Assembly (NCBI GenBank): GCA_019637435.1
Contig: JAHBVO010000001.1
Location: 124,001 to 188,000, forward strand
DNA from: Candidatus Obscuribacterales bacterium
GTDB lineage: Bacteria; Cyanobacteriota; Vampirovibrionia; Obscuribacterales; Obscuribacteraceae
Direction: 5' to 3'
Length of the DNA: 64,000 nt
Made by a program: the position numbers and the translations under genes. Shown one piece after another: positions 1-8,633 of this stretch; the stretch's first letter is position 1; every line of letters begins with the position of its first letter. The notes beneath the pieces are model-generated. The model had not been told where the DNA came from, did not search any database, and saw nothing but the letters and a program-made list of their open reading frames with translations.

Positions 1-2915
1 GGTTCGTTGAAACGTTCCGGATACGCCTTGAAGCCGCGGCCTTTGAGCCACATTTTTTGCTCTCTGCGGATGCCTGCGAGAATGACGGATTCAGCGGTTT
101 TCCTGCGATTGTCATCGTCGCCGGAGAATATGTACATGGCACATCCGGATAGGATTTTTGCAGCCGTCTGCTCGCAGCAACAGTGTGCATAATCTGCGGT
201 TGCCTCGACCAGGGCTTTAAACGACGTTTCAAGCCCCGGCATCAGCGACAGCGCTCGGCGTTTTGAGTCGTCTGCCAGTGCAATGCTTTCTCCGATTTGC
301 AAAATCTGAATTGTGCGAACCAGGCGTTTCAACTTTCCAGGCTCATCGACATTCTTCATGTCATTTGCAACTATTTCGCCTGAGGAATCCTCAACTATTG
401 CTTCGTACGCACCTGGAAGTGCTGAAAACGAAAATGTTGTTGGTGTCCCGGAAATCTCGCCTGTGAAGGGCTTGTTTACGTCATCGAATACTTCAATCGG
501 TTCACCGTTCAAAAGAACTTTTAGTTTTACCTTCTTTGCAGATCCGATGTGAACGAATGCTTGGGCTGGTTCATCTTTGCGGGTGAAGACCGGCGTGGTC
601 AGTTTTACAAACGGATCTTTGGCGGCCCGAAAGCTGGTTTCTTTCGATGTCCAGTCCAGACCTTCGATTGCGAAGCACTCAACAATATAATCGGCGAATG
701 TATTCGGCAGCTTGATGGTCAAACGGCCTATACCTCCATCTACATTCACAAAGCCTGCAAACAGCACCTCAGGGTCGTCTTGTAGCATCGTGATTGCTTT
801 GGTTTTATCTTGTGTTTTCGCTTTGGTTGAATTCGTCGCTTGGCTAACTACGGGGCTGCCGTCTGCTACCTCTGCAGTCACCACGTGATCGAAGATCATG
901 TCCATATTCGATTCTTGTATTTGATGCTTCACAATGTCCGGCGATTGCGCCATGCCGAACCTTGCCGAGATAGTCTGTTCGCCGCGCTCTTGAATAGGAG
1001 TATCCCATCGCGCTTCACTGCGAAAGCGCAGCGCTCCTTCGTTCTCTGCGCTCGATGTGCCGACAGCATCTGGAAACCCACCTCCATAGGCAGAACCTGG
1101 TGCTGCCAGTGGCAATGCTCCCCATGATCCGGTCGACATTTCTCCCATCGCAGCTCTCGCCATGAGCGCGTAGCGAGGGGGAGCAGATTCTTGATATTTC
1201 TGTCTCAGGCTGGTTTTGACCTCTCCTACCTTTTTCTCCTTGCCTTCTAGTTCTATAAACGTTTTCAACGCACCAGCCAGTTTTAACTCGGGCGTATCAG
1301 CGCTAATGAGACGCGCGTCTTTGACGATTGCATATATGGAGGTTGCTTTGCCTGCTGAGAATTCAATGTTGATGTCTCTACCGGGCGGACAAAGCTCCGG
1401 TAAAGTAATTTCTGTTGATACCGTGTTCGGTACCACGACCGTTGCCCAACCCTCCCAGGCTTTGCCGTCTATGTAGGCTCCCAGGAGAACCAGCGATGAG
1501 GGTGCGAATGCTTCCAGTGAAATTTTTCGACCTGCTTCGAGGTCTTCGAATGTAAACTCTCGAAGCCCACCGGTCAGCAAGTGTTCAAATGGTGGAAAGT
1601 CTCGGAGCGAGGATAGATCCTCGTCTTCTTCTAAGTGCTGCATCTCTCGCCAACCATCCATGAAGGACTGTCTGAGCGCCTGTACCGCTTCATCTCGTTG
1701 CCCTGCGCGTGCATAGCTGCATGCAGTGTAATACGCGAAATACGGATGGGGGTTTGCGAGTTCCGCGCGTCGTTGCCAGAAGGTTTCCGCAGCTCCAAGG
1801 AAGTTGCCGGATTTAAACATAGCTTCGGCGGTTTTGTAGACGGCATCTCCAGAAGGATGACCAACCTGTTCCACATCAACCGCGCCTTCGTCCGCGCGTG
1901 GGAAAGTTGGATCTACGACGACGACTTTGAGCAATGAAGCGGCGGAGTTGATGTTTAAATGAATCTGGTCCGAATCCACCTGTGCGAGCGATATTGGTGA
2001 AGTCTTGATTGCTCCCTCCGCGAAGTATATCCCTCTTACTGCTTCAGAATTACCAATGGGCAAGAGCGAGCCGACTACCTCAGTTCCCAGCGGTGAGAAT
2101 AGTGTCGTTTTGCGCTCTGATTCTCGACTTCCCCGCAGCGGCACTGTAGCCGTCTTCGACGGTTCGCTCGGAATTTGAACATATATCGAATGCGGTCCTT
2201 CGCCGGTTAGCTCGAACGTCGCCTCCACTTTGCCGTCGACAGCGGTTCTCGATTCCATTGCGATAAGCATGGTCCGATCCATCAAACTGAGCCGGACCTG
2301 CTCATTAATGGGTACGCCGAATGATTCCACCTGCAACGTCACATTGAGTTTCGAGTTGTCCAGAACTTTACTCTCGATCAACGACGAAACAAGGGGAGCC
2401 AGGCGGTATTCTGCTACGATAAATTCACAGGCGGTCTGGGCAATCGTCTCGAACTGAACTGTGTATTCTCCGACGGGCAGGTCTGTTAAAGTCAGCATGC
2501 CCTCACCGTTTTGACCGAGTTCGACCGTATGTTTCGAAAACGGATTTCCGGATGAATTCACGATTACTTCGGTCGAGGAGTTTGGTGCAAGCGGTTTAAG
2601 TACCAGAAGATTGATTGTGTCTTTTTCGCTTCGGTACAAAGATTTGTCACTGACGATGCATTGCAAGAGTAGTGGCTTGATGCTTAGCGGCTCAATCGTA
2701 TAACCGAAAAGATCAACGCTTTCCGGACCGACGAGCGAAACGATCTGAGGCTTGCCGCTCGGCTTCTTGCCCATGAGCTTGAATAGCCATCTCATGCTGC
2801 TGGACTTCAGCGCATTCTCATCTAAGAATGCAAATGCGTCGCCAATCAGCACATTCTTATCATTCAAATTTTTACTTTCTTCCGGACGGCTCAAACGGAA
2901 TCGATTTGTGTTCAT
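1..2915 (-). CDS. alpha-2-macroglobulin-like thioester protein, 3' end cut by window edge
   Basis: One open frame runs leftwards from an ATG at 2915 off the window edge (971 codons visible, no stop). The start has a good ribosome site (AAAGGAG about 6 bases upstream). Residues 912-916 read CCCEQ, containing the CxEQ thioester motif that in alpha-2-macroglobulins and bacterial macroglobulins forms a Cys-Gln bond to trap proteases; the flank (DYAHCCCEQTAAKILSG) resembles bacterial homologues with a GCxEQ core. Around residues 740-790 lies a stretch like the A2M domain before the thioester domain. Residues about 365-440 look like TPR helices. Family members are normally exported, but the N terminus (MNTNRFRLSRPEESKN) has no signal peptide or lipobox, which is odd. 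It lies downstream of two kinase-family genes on the same strand, 251 bases away. The family is fairly secure; the substrate and location are unknown. Confidence 0.75.
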   Translation of the reverse strand, partial: MNTNRFRLSRPEESKNLNDKNVLIGDAFAFLDENALKSSSMRWLFKLMGKKPSGKPQIVSLVGPESVDLFGYTIEPLSIKPLLLQCIVSDKSLYRSEKDTINLLVLKPLAPNSSTEVIVNSSGNPFSKHTVELGQNGEGMLTLTDLPVGEYTVQFETIAQTACEFIVAEYRLAPLVSSLIESKVLDNSKLNVTLQVESFGVPINEQVRLSLMDRTMLIAMESRTAVDGKVEATFELTGEGPHSIYVQIPSEPSKTATVPLRGSRESERKTTLFSPLGTEVVGSLLPIGNSEAVRGIYFAEGAIKTSPISLAQVDSDQIHLNINSAASLLKVVVVDPTFPRADEGAVDVEQVGHPSGDAVYKTAEAMFKSGNFLGAAETFWQRRAELANPHPYFAYYTACSYARAGQRDEAVQALRQSFMDGWREMQHLEEDEDLSSLRDFPPFEHLLTGGLREFTFEDLEAGRKISLEAFAPSSLVLLGAYIDGKAWEGWATVVVPNTVSTEITLPELCPPGRDINIEFSAGKATSIYAIVKDARLISADTPELKLAGALKTFIELEGKEKKVGEVKTSLRQKYQESAPPRYALMARAAMGEMSTGSWGALPLAAPGSAYGGGFPDAVGTSSAENEGALRFRSEARWDTPIQERGEQTISARFGMAQSPDIVKHQIQESNMDMIFDHVVTAEVADGSPVVSQATNSTKAKTQDKTKAITMLQDDPEVLFAGFVNVDGGIGRLTIKLPNTFADYIVECFAIEGLDWTSKETSFRAAKDPFVKLTTPVFTRKDEPAQAFVHIGSAKKVKLKVLLNGEPIEVFDDVNKPFTGEISGTPTTFSFSALPGAYEAIVEDSSGEIVANDMKNVDEPGKLKRLVRTIQILQIGESIALADDSKRRALSLMPGLETSFKALVEATADYAHCCCEQTAAKILSGCAMYIFSGDDDNRRKTAESVILAGIRREQKMWLKGRGFKAYPERFNE

Positions 2916-3023
2916 CGATCGCTCCTTTATTCTTTGGTTTTAAAAAGGTTCCCGTTGAGGTCGGGCTCTCGGATCGCTCGATACTGCCCCACGCAAGTTT
3001 CGAGCTGTTCCGCTGAACTGATT

Positions 3024-3051
3024 TATTTATTCCATTCGTGACACCATTCAA
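3024..3051 (-). promoter_or_regulatory. candidate promoter for the macroglobulin-like gene
   Basis: Read on the minus strand, TTGAAT (3051-3046) is followed after 16 bases by TAAATA (3029-3024), about 108 bases before the start codon at 2915. It lies in the 251-base gap after the LRR kinase gene, so the macroglobulin gene may have its own promoter. The hexamers are imperfect and the call is a sequence guess only. Confidence 0.3.
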
Positions 3052-3166
3052 ACACATCGTGCGCTTGTTCGCTTAATTGTTGTGCCTGACGCCCTTGTAA
3101 TAGCCACGATGCGTTTTTTTTTGTAAAGAAGCTAGTAGCAGTCGCCGCCGTGGTTTCTCTCTTATT

Positions 3167-5089
3167 TCAAATTGATTTCAGCGGTGATTCGAAGAGTTGA
3201 ATCTTGACTCCTGGAAATTCGTGAGCAAGAGTTCTGATGGAACTTTCATTAATAGATGGTGTTCTGCCGACCTCGATGAATCTGATGTTCGGAAGAGTGG
3301 CAAACAGTTTCACACCCTTAATCGTAAGATACGCACTATCGATCCTGACTGAGTGAAGCTCCGGATTTTTGATTTGCTTGGCGTCCTCATCGGTGAGGTC
3401 AATCGGAAATAGTTCTAGAATCTTGAGATTGGGCAACCCTTCCAGAAATGCGAGATCCTTACCGGAGACGCTAAGTTTGCTGGCTCTGAAATAGGTTAGT
3501 TGCTCCATTCCTCTGGACAATCCCTTTCCCGTCACGGCCTCACATTTATGCACATCAAGTTGCTTTAGCTTCGACGTTGTCAGAGTTTGCAGTAGCTTGT
3601 CATCGACGTTCGAGCCGTTCAGATCCAGATAGTTCAAATCAGGCATTGATGCAATCAAGCGCATCGAGGGAAGTGTCAGCACGCCGGAGGCGACCTGGAG
3701 CGAAGTGATAGACGGTATAGCAGCAATTTCCTTGAAGACTCGGTCGTTATACGTGCATTGATTCATGTTGAAAGATGTCGGCTTCAATGGTGCCACCGCT
3801 CTCACATCTTCCGGCGTCAAGTGAACGTTGGTGAAAGAAATTTTTCGCAGCACCTTGTCTTTTGTAAGCTCTTTAAATTTCTTGATGTCGAAATTGTTAA
3901 TCACTTTGCACGATTCCATCTTCATTGAAATGCCGTCGGAATCTAAACCTCCAACGACAAAATCGATATTGCTCATGTCGATAGTGTCGGTTTTGGCAAC
4001 TTTTGCCGTTCTAGGATGTTTAACAAACTCGCTACGGTTTAGCATCATGTAAGCAACTATCGGAATTACTGAAACCATTGCAACGAGGCACGCCACGAAT
4101 ATCATGCCGTACCTGGCGTTGACTGCTTTCAGGTCTGCCTCCGTCGTCCGCGGTGAATCAGCCAGCTCTTCGTTTGTAGAACTGCCGGTGATACCATGTA
4201 TTTCTAGGTCTCTTGCTGTTTCGATCAACGCACCTAGCGCTGATGCTAGCTCTGACATCGTTCTGAATCGTTGGGACTTTTTCTTTGCAAGACCCTTTTG
4301 CCGAATAACTTCATCGAGTCGTCTGAACACGACCGAGCCTGTTTCGAACTCAAGCATGGACGGCGCAGGTTCATTGGCATGCAGCGCCAGGAGTTCCAGT
4401 GCCGACACCGCAGTGAATGGTGGACCGCCGATTATGGTTTCAAACAGTACACAGCAGAGAGTGTAGGTTTCCGACGCGGCATCGAACGCATCTCCACTTA
4501 TCTGGTCGGGATTCATGTAAGCGGGCGTGCCGACAAGCGTTTTGCCTTGTGAATCGATTGTTGTCTCACCGCTTAATGCAGTTGCCGACATTCCAAAATC
4601 AATCAGCTTCGCATGTAGCTCGTTGAGTTTATTCTCCGATATTAGTATGTTTGCGGGTTTTAGATCTCTGTGATAGACACCCTTGCTGTGAGCATAGGCA
4701 AGAGATTCCGCGACTTGTGTAAACAGTTCCAGCGCAACGCTCGTCGGCAAAGTCCCGTGCTCGTACAGATGCTGCTCAAGAGTGTTGCCCTCTATAAATT
4801 CCATCACGAGATATGGACATCCCTTTTCGCTAATCCCAAAGTCCAGAATCGAAACTATTCCGGGATGCTGTAAGGCGCTGAGAGCGCGTGCCTCCTTTTG
4901 AAAATCAATTACCTGACTTTCCGTGAGGTTGAACAGCGTCTTGATAGAGACAGTGCGTTTTAAAAGTTTATCCCGGCATCTATAGACGGCTCCGTAAGCA
5001 CCGCTTCCGAGCTTCTCGAGCGCATCATAACGCTCGTGGGGAAACGAGTCTTCGGCGGTTAGAATTTTCCTGTTCGCATCTGAACTCAT
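3167..5089 (-). CDS. membrane Ser/Thr protein kinase with C-terminal leucine-rich repeats
   Basis: 640 aa. Residues about 20-290 form a Hanks-type kinase domain: glycine loop GSGAYGAVY (28-36), the Lys of VSIK at position 50, catalytic HRDLKPANI, DFG in the magnesium loop, and a TPAYMNPDQ activation-segment end in place of APE. All catalytic residues are present, so it should be active. A transmembrane helix (about 327-350, YGMIFVACLVAMVSVIPIV) follows, then leucine-rich repeats to the end, with LNYLDLNGSNVDD as a typical unit. The kinase is expected in the cytoplasm and the repeats outside the membrane, like a receptor kinase. The start codon overlaps the stop of the upstream pseudokinase gene (ATGA), so the two are probably translated together. 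The ligand and substrates are unknown. Confidence 0.9.
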   Translation of the reverse strand: MSSDANRKILTAEDSFPHERYDALEKLGSGAYGAVYRCRDKLLKRTVSIKTLFNLTESQVIDFQKEARALSALQHPGIVSILDFGISEKGCPYLVMEFIEGNTLEQHLYEHGTLPTSVALELFTQVAESLAYAHSKGVYHRDLKPANILISENKLNELHAKLIDFGMSATALSGETTIDSQGKTLVGTPAYMNPDQISGDAFDAASETYTLCCVLFETIIGGPPFTAVSALELLALHANEPAPSMLEFETGSVVFRRLDEVIRQKGLAKKKSQRFRTMSELASALGALIETARDLEIHGITGSSTNEELADSPRTTEADLKAVNARYGMIFVACLVAMVSVIPIVAYMMLNRSEFVKHPRTAKVAKTDTIDMSNIDFVVGGLDSDGISMKMESCKVINNFDIKKFKELTKDKVLRKISFTNVHLTPEDVRAVAPLKPTSFNMNQCTYNDRVFKEIAAIPSITSLQVASGVLTLPSMRLIASMPDLNYLDLNGSNVDDKLLQTLTTSKLKQLDVHKCEAVTGKGLSRGMEQLTYFRASKLSVSGKDLAFLEGLPNLKILELFPIDLTDEDAKQIKNPELHSVRIDSAYLTIKGVKLFATLPNIRFIEVGRTPSINESSIRTLAHEFPGVKIQLFESPLKSI

Positions 5090-6813
5090 TTACTCGGAGG
5101 GACTGGCACCGTCCCCGGTGTCAGCGCCGGAGGCTGCCTTTGAGCTGGTGATTTGCGCGGCGGCGGGTTTTCGACAGGAATGGGGTTGCCATTCTTATCG
5201 ATTTTAATGTCCAGCCCGATTCGCTCATTAGCGGGGACATTCGGTCCGTAACTCGAACCTTCTTTCGGTTGCGCAAATGGATTATGCATCTTTCGCTGCG
5301 CGAATGGTGTCTGGACTTGTACTTCCAGATCTTTGGGCTCCGCTACGCCGAGCGGTCGAACGACTTTATGCTCGGCTTTGGGTCCGACAACGATTTTGAC
5401 TGATTTTCGCTGTTCCGGTGTGAGTTTAGCTTGTGTTGCGCATAGTTCGGTCATCGTAGAACCATCGAACGCGGCTCCGGAACAGTCGGCACCGGTAAAA
5501 GTCGAGTCAAGCAAATAGGTGTTTTTTAAATTTGCGCCTTTCAGTTTCGCATTTGTGAAGTCGCAATCGATTAGAACAGATCCCGATAAGTCCGCTCCCT
5601 CGAGATTGGCTTGCCTGAATACTCCGCGTTCGATATTGGCGCTGTCCAATTTGACGTTTTTCATGCTTGCGTTTGTCAGATCTGCTTGCCGTAACAGGTC
5701 ATTGGTCATGACAGCACCATCAAACTTTGTGTTGATTGCGAAACATTCGTCCAGATTCGCATGTGGAATAACTGCACCAGCGAGATCCGCATCGATAAGA
5801 TTGACTTTGAACAGGATCAGGCGTCGTCGAATCGCCTCTTCTACAGCTTCCTTCACAGTTTGGCGCTTTGTCGTGGAGAACAGTATTACGTCCTCGTCTT
5901 TCATTTTCAGTTCGAGTGGTTCTTTGCCTGTATCCGGCTCCATCTTGCCATTCTCGAATTCTGCCTGGGCAAGATACATCTGACCGTGTTCTAAATTTAG
6001 AAACCAGCGATTGCGATGGCGGGCAGATGTGCGCTCGAGCGATTTCGCGAAATCCTGATTGGATGTCACTTCCAGCGCAAGCCAGCCTAAGACGGCGGTC
6101 ACCGCAACAAGGGCGATTACGCGAAGAAAGACCGCTCTTCGTTTCTGGAAAAATTCCGAAAACTTCGCGCTTTTGTTTATCGCGTCATCCGGATCTTCTT
6201 CTAGCTGTAGCGCATTGCCAAGGTTTGCGCGCAACTCACTTGCGTTTTTAAACCGTTTCGCCGGATCCTTCTCGAGGCAGCGACTGATCAAAGCATCGAC
6301 TTCGTCCGGAATGTGCTGTCTTTGTGATCTCCTACCTGGCGGCAGGGCGTAATCGATTGCTTGCGCCTCCTTCAATTTCTCCGGGTCTCTCTGCACAAAC
6401 GGCGGCGCACCCGTAAGCATGTGGTACATGATGCAACCTAGCGAGTAAACGTCTGAGCGTCGATCAACCGACTTTGACAAACACTTTTCGGGGCTGAAAT
6501 ATGCTTCGTTTGGAAAAGATATCGCGCCACTTTTTTCGGTTTTCTCTAAAGCGTTTGGAGCGTGGCTATGCAAGTGAAGTGTGATACCGCTAGCGGTGGC
6601 TTCCGAAACCGTGATGGAGCGTATGGTCAAATCGCCGTAAACAACGTTCTGTTTCTCCAGGCTAAAACAAACATCGTGCATCTCGGCCAGGCACTCTCGC
6701 CATCCCATCGCGCCATGCTTTGCGAGGTAGGTTTCAAGATTCGTCCCACCCGGTGTGGCCGTCGCGCTGCTGCCGCTGTTGGAATTACTTTCCTGTTTTG
6801 CTTCGTCGACCAT
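5086..6813 (-). CDS. pseudokinase with transmembrane helix and pentapeptide repeats
   Basis: 575 aa. The N terminus retains the C-lobe of a Hanks kinase (RRSDVYSLGCIMYHMLTGAP, then a helical end with RCLEKDPAKRF) but lacks the glycine loop and the ATP-binding lysine. HRDLKPxN is replaced by VYGDLTIRS, and no DFG is present, so catalysis is very unlikely. A transmembrane helix (about 229-247, VIALVAVTAVLGWLALEV) is followed by about 100 residues and then a pentapeptide-repeat block (about 345-455; units such as ANLEGADLSG and AKLKGANLKN), which in this family folds as a right-handed quadrilateral beta-helix. The C-terminal tail is rich in proline. The ATG at 6813 has AAAGG 5 bases upstream. 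The 4-base overlap with the downstream active kinase gene suggests a regulatory partner or shared sensor, which is inference. Confidence 0.85.
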   Translation of the reverse strand: MVDEAKQESNSNSGSSATATPGGTNLETYLAKHGAMGWRECLAEMHDVCFSLEKQNVVYGDLTIRSITVSEATASGITLHLHSHAPNALEKTEKSGAISFPNEAYFSPEKCLSKSVDRRSDVYSLGCIMYHMLTGAPPFVQRDPEKLKEAQAIDYALPPGRRSQRQHIPDEVDALISRCLEKDPAKRFKNASELRANLGNALQLEEDPDDAINKSAKFSEFFQKRRAVFLRVIALVAVTAVLGWLALEVTSNQDFAKSLERTSARHRNRWFLNLEHGQMYLAQAEFENGKMEPDTGKEPLELKMKDEDVILFSTTKRQTVKEAVEEAIRRRLILFKVNLIDADLAGAVIPHANLDECFAINTKFDGAVMTNDLLRQADLTNASMKNVKLDSANIERGVFRQANLEGADLSGSVLIDCDFTNAKLKGANLKNTYLLDSTFTGADCSGAAFDGSTMTELCATQAKLTPEQRKSVKIVVGPKAEHKVVRPLGVAEPKDLEVQVQTPFAQRKMHNPFAQPKEGSSYGPNVPANERIGLDIKIDKNGNPIPVENPPPRKSPAQRQPPALTPGTVPVPPSK

Positions 6814-6935
6814 GAAAACCTTTCGCGAGGGATATAACTTTGCTGAGTTTAGCTCCTTCGTTAATTATATGCGGCTGGAAACAGCGCAAACAGTTTCAGC
6901 TTCCTTTTATAGGATTTTTTGACAAATTTCCCTGT

Positions 6936-7544
6936 TCAATTTCCCACCTCAGTGGCCGCTGGCTTGTTGAGCGAGAAACTCCGCGCCGGCGCCGGCGGTT
7001 CCGAGTCGCGCTTGCTGGTGCCATCCGAGTCAATTGCGGCTATCAGGCGCTCCTTAATTCCACTCTGAGCAATCAAGCTGGCCTGGTCCAGTTCCGTAGA
7101 TTCGATAATGGCGCGAATGGAATCGGCGGAATTCGAAAGCAGCTCGTTGTAGCTGGAAACAGTGAAGTCGTGTGGCTCGGGATCTGGTACCTGCACTTCC
7201 TCGTCTCTAATTCTGCCAAATTCTCGATAGAGCGTAGCTGATTTTTCAAAGAGCTTTTGATGCGTTCTCAGCGCTCCAATCATCGCTTGCTGGCGTTTAT
7301 ACGACCGGAAAATCGCCTCCTGAATCTGCTCCAGCTCGGACACCACCGTCTTTATCGCGTTATTGTTAGCGATGCCCGAGAGGCGCTTTCCTTCGCTCGT
7401 TGAGCCAGCCTCGGCGCCGTCAGCCTGCATGGCTTCTCGTATCGCGGCGTTTAAATAGCGAGTGACGCTTTCCTGCTTCTTCAGCCATTCGAATACGTCC
7501 GGATCAGCGTAGAAGGTGATCTGACGCTCTTTCGCTTTCTTCAT
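6936..7544 (-). CDS. ribbon-helix-helix-type DNA-binding regulator with long C-terminal region
   Basis: 202 aa. The first 40 residues (RQITFYADPDVFEWLKKQ, then VTRYLNAAIREAM) match the strand-helix-helix pattern of RHH/CopG-type DNA-binding proteins, which bind palindromic operators as dimers. The rest, about residues 65-170, is predicted to be helical or coiled, and the tail is rich in Pro, Ala and Ser. No nuclease or toxin motif is visible. A 26-bp perfect palindrome lies 34 bases upstream of the start (7578-7603), consistent with autoregulation; it also lies between this gene and the divergent small membrane-protein gene at 7700. The RHH assignment rests on pattern only. Confidence 0.65.
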   Translation of the reverse strand: MKKAKERQITFYADPDVFEWLKKQESVTRYLNAAIREAMQADGAEAGSTSEGKRLSGIANNNAIKTVVSELEQIQEAIFRSYKRQQAMIGALRTHQKLFEKSATLYREFGRIRDEEVQVPDPEPHDFTVSSYNELLSNSADSIRAIIESTELDQASLIAQSGIKERLIAAIDSDGTSKRDSEPPAPARSFSLNKPAATEVGN

Positions 7545-7577
7545 CGCACGAGACTCCAGCAGCAGTGGGAACTTTCA

Positions 7578-7603
7578 ACATACCAGTACCGGTACTGGTA
7601 TGT
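7578..7603. promoter_or_regulatory. 26-bp perfect palindrome, probable operator
   Basis: The two 13-base halves (7578-7590 and 7591-7603) are exact reverse complements, centred on ACCGGT, with core TACCAGTACCGGTACTGGTA. GTAC occurs in each half, so the site contains nested repeats of the kind bound by RHH dimers. It lies in the gap between the divergent genes at 7544 and 7700, centred about 46 bases before the RHH start. No T-run follows on either strand, which argues against a terminator. Confidence 0.65.
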
Positions 7604-7699
7604 CAATGCAGGTACGCCTATAAACAGTTGCGGGGAAGGGTATAATCAAAATTCCAATCGGTCACGCGATTAGTGTTAGAGGGGCAGAGGCTGGAGTTT

Positions 7700-8047
7700 A
7701 TGCATCCGATTATCCGGAAACCCCTTAACTTCATTCTCATGCTGATGTGCACTGTCTGTGCCGCGGTGGCGTTGATGTCACTTGTGGCGGGCATCGGCAT
7801 GCTCTTCGGAACGCTATATGCGCTTGGAGCAATGATGCAGGGACTCTGGGTAATCTCGATAGGGCTTATCCTTACTTGCCTGTCGGTAGTTTCATATTGG
7901 GGAGCGAGAGTCACAGACGGGCACGTTGGAGAAAAACTGTTCGAGGCGCCTTTCGATATTCGCCGCTTCAGCTCATGGAAGTTTAGTCTTTTAGTTATCT
8001 CGTTCCTGTTTGCTGCTGGTTTCGCCTGGCACTTCTTGAGTTTTTAG
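7700..8047 (+). CDS. small multi-pass membrane protein of unknown function
   Basis: 115 aa from an ATG at 7700, preferred over the in-frame GTG at 7673 because AGAGG lies 9 bases before it and the GTG has no ribosome site. Two hydrophobic stretches lie in the first 65 residues (LNFILMLMCTVCAAVALMS and a longer one around GLWVISIGLILTCLSVVSY), and a third is at the C terminus (FSLLVISFLFAAGFAWHFL). No family was recognised. The 3' end overlaps the convergent gene at 8044 by four bases. A TATAAT at 7641 could be its -10 box, but no convincing -35 was found. Confidence 0.6.
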   Translation: MHPIIRKPLNFILMLMCTVCAAVALMSLVAGIGMLFGTLYALGAMMQGLWVISIGLILTCLSVVSYWGARVTDGHVGEKLFEAPFDIRRFSSWKFSLLVISFLFAAGFAWHFLSF

Positions 8048-8547
8048 ACAGCGCCATCAAATGTGGTGCCGAACCGTTTTCCCAAGGTATAGCCTGACAT
8101 GGTAGCTTTGAACTTTTGTTCGCGCTCCTCGATATACTTCTTCTCCGTCAGATACCAGAGCGAAAACTCCAGATCCGTCGCCGTTTTATCTGGAAAAACT
8201 GCTTGCAATTCCTCCAGTGTTAAACCTTCCACTTTCTTCAATATCTCAGCAAGTACCGGAAACGAGCTAGCCTCCGGCTTCAATCCGCCCAGACGTTCAA
8301 GGAGAAAATCGTATCCAGCCGGTGTAATCTTAAGCACACGATTTCCCTTTTCAATGAAACCGTTTTGCATCAAAAAATCCATATTCAATTTAAACCGCGG
8401 GCAGCGTTGGATTTCCAAAATGTAGGCGATCATCTTTTCGGACGCACCAGCCTCCTCGCCTTGCATCCTGCGTTGGTCGAGCAAGATTTGCAGCGTCGCC
8501 AGCCGCAGCTCATCGTCCATCCACTGTGTGTTTCCGCCGCCGTGCAT
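8044..8547 (-). CDS. hypothetical protein with winged-helix-like segments
   Basis: 167 aa, not recognised. The middle (FLMQNGFIEKGNRVLKITP, then AGYDFLLERLG) resembles the end of a winged helix in which a recognition helix leads into a beta hairpin, and a second similar helix/strand pair follows (LEFSLWYLTEKKYIEE). It has no signal peptide or membrane segment, so it is probably cytoplasmic. It is convergent with the small membrane protein at 7700-8047, and the two stop codons overlap. Coding is supported by a clean frame and charged, non-repetitive composition; a DNA-binding role is only suggested. Confidence 0.6.
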   Translation of the reverse strand: MHGGGNTQWMDDELRLATLQILLDQRRMQGEEAGASEKMIAYILEIQRCPRFKLNMDFLMQNGFIEKGNRVLKITPAGYDFLLERLGGLKPEASSFPVLAEILKKVEGLTLEELQAVFPDKTATDLEFSLWYLTEKKYIEEREQKFKATMSGYTLGKRFGTTFDGAV

Positions 8548-8633
8548 CTCTCTTTCTTTTAGAATTCTTGAAGCACCGAATATGGTGTTAGGTTACGGCT
8601 ATCCGTTTACCTTTTGAACGTCGCCAGCCTAAA

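Noticed and set aside
2872..3057. 61-codon minus-strand frame before the macroglobulin-like gene
   Set aside because: It overlaps the well-supported start of that gene in another frame and has no family features.
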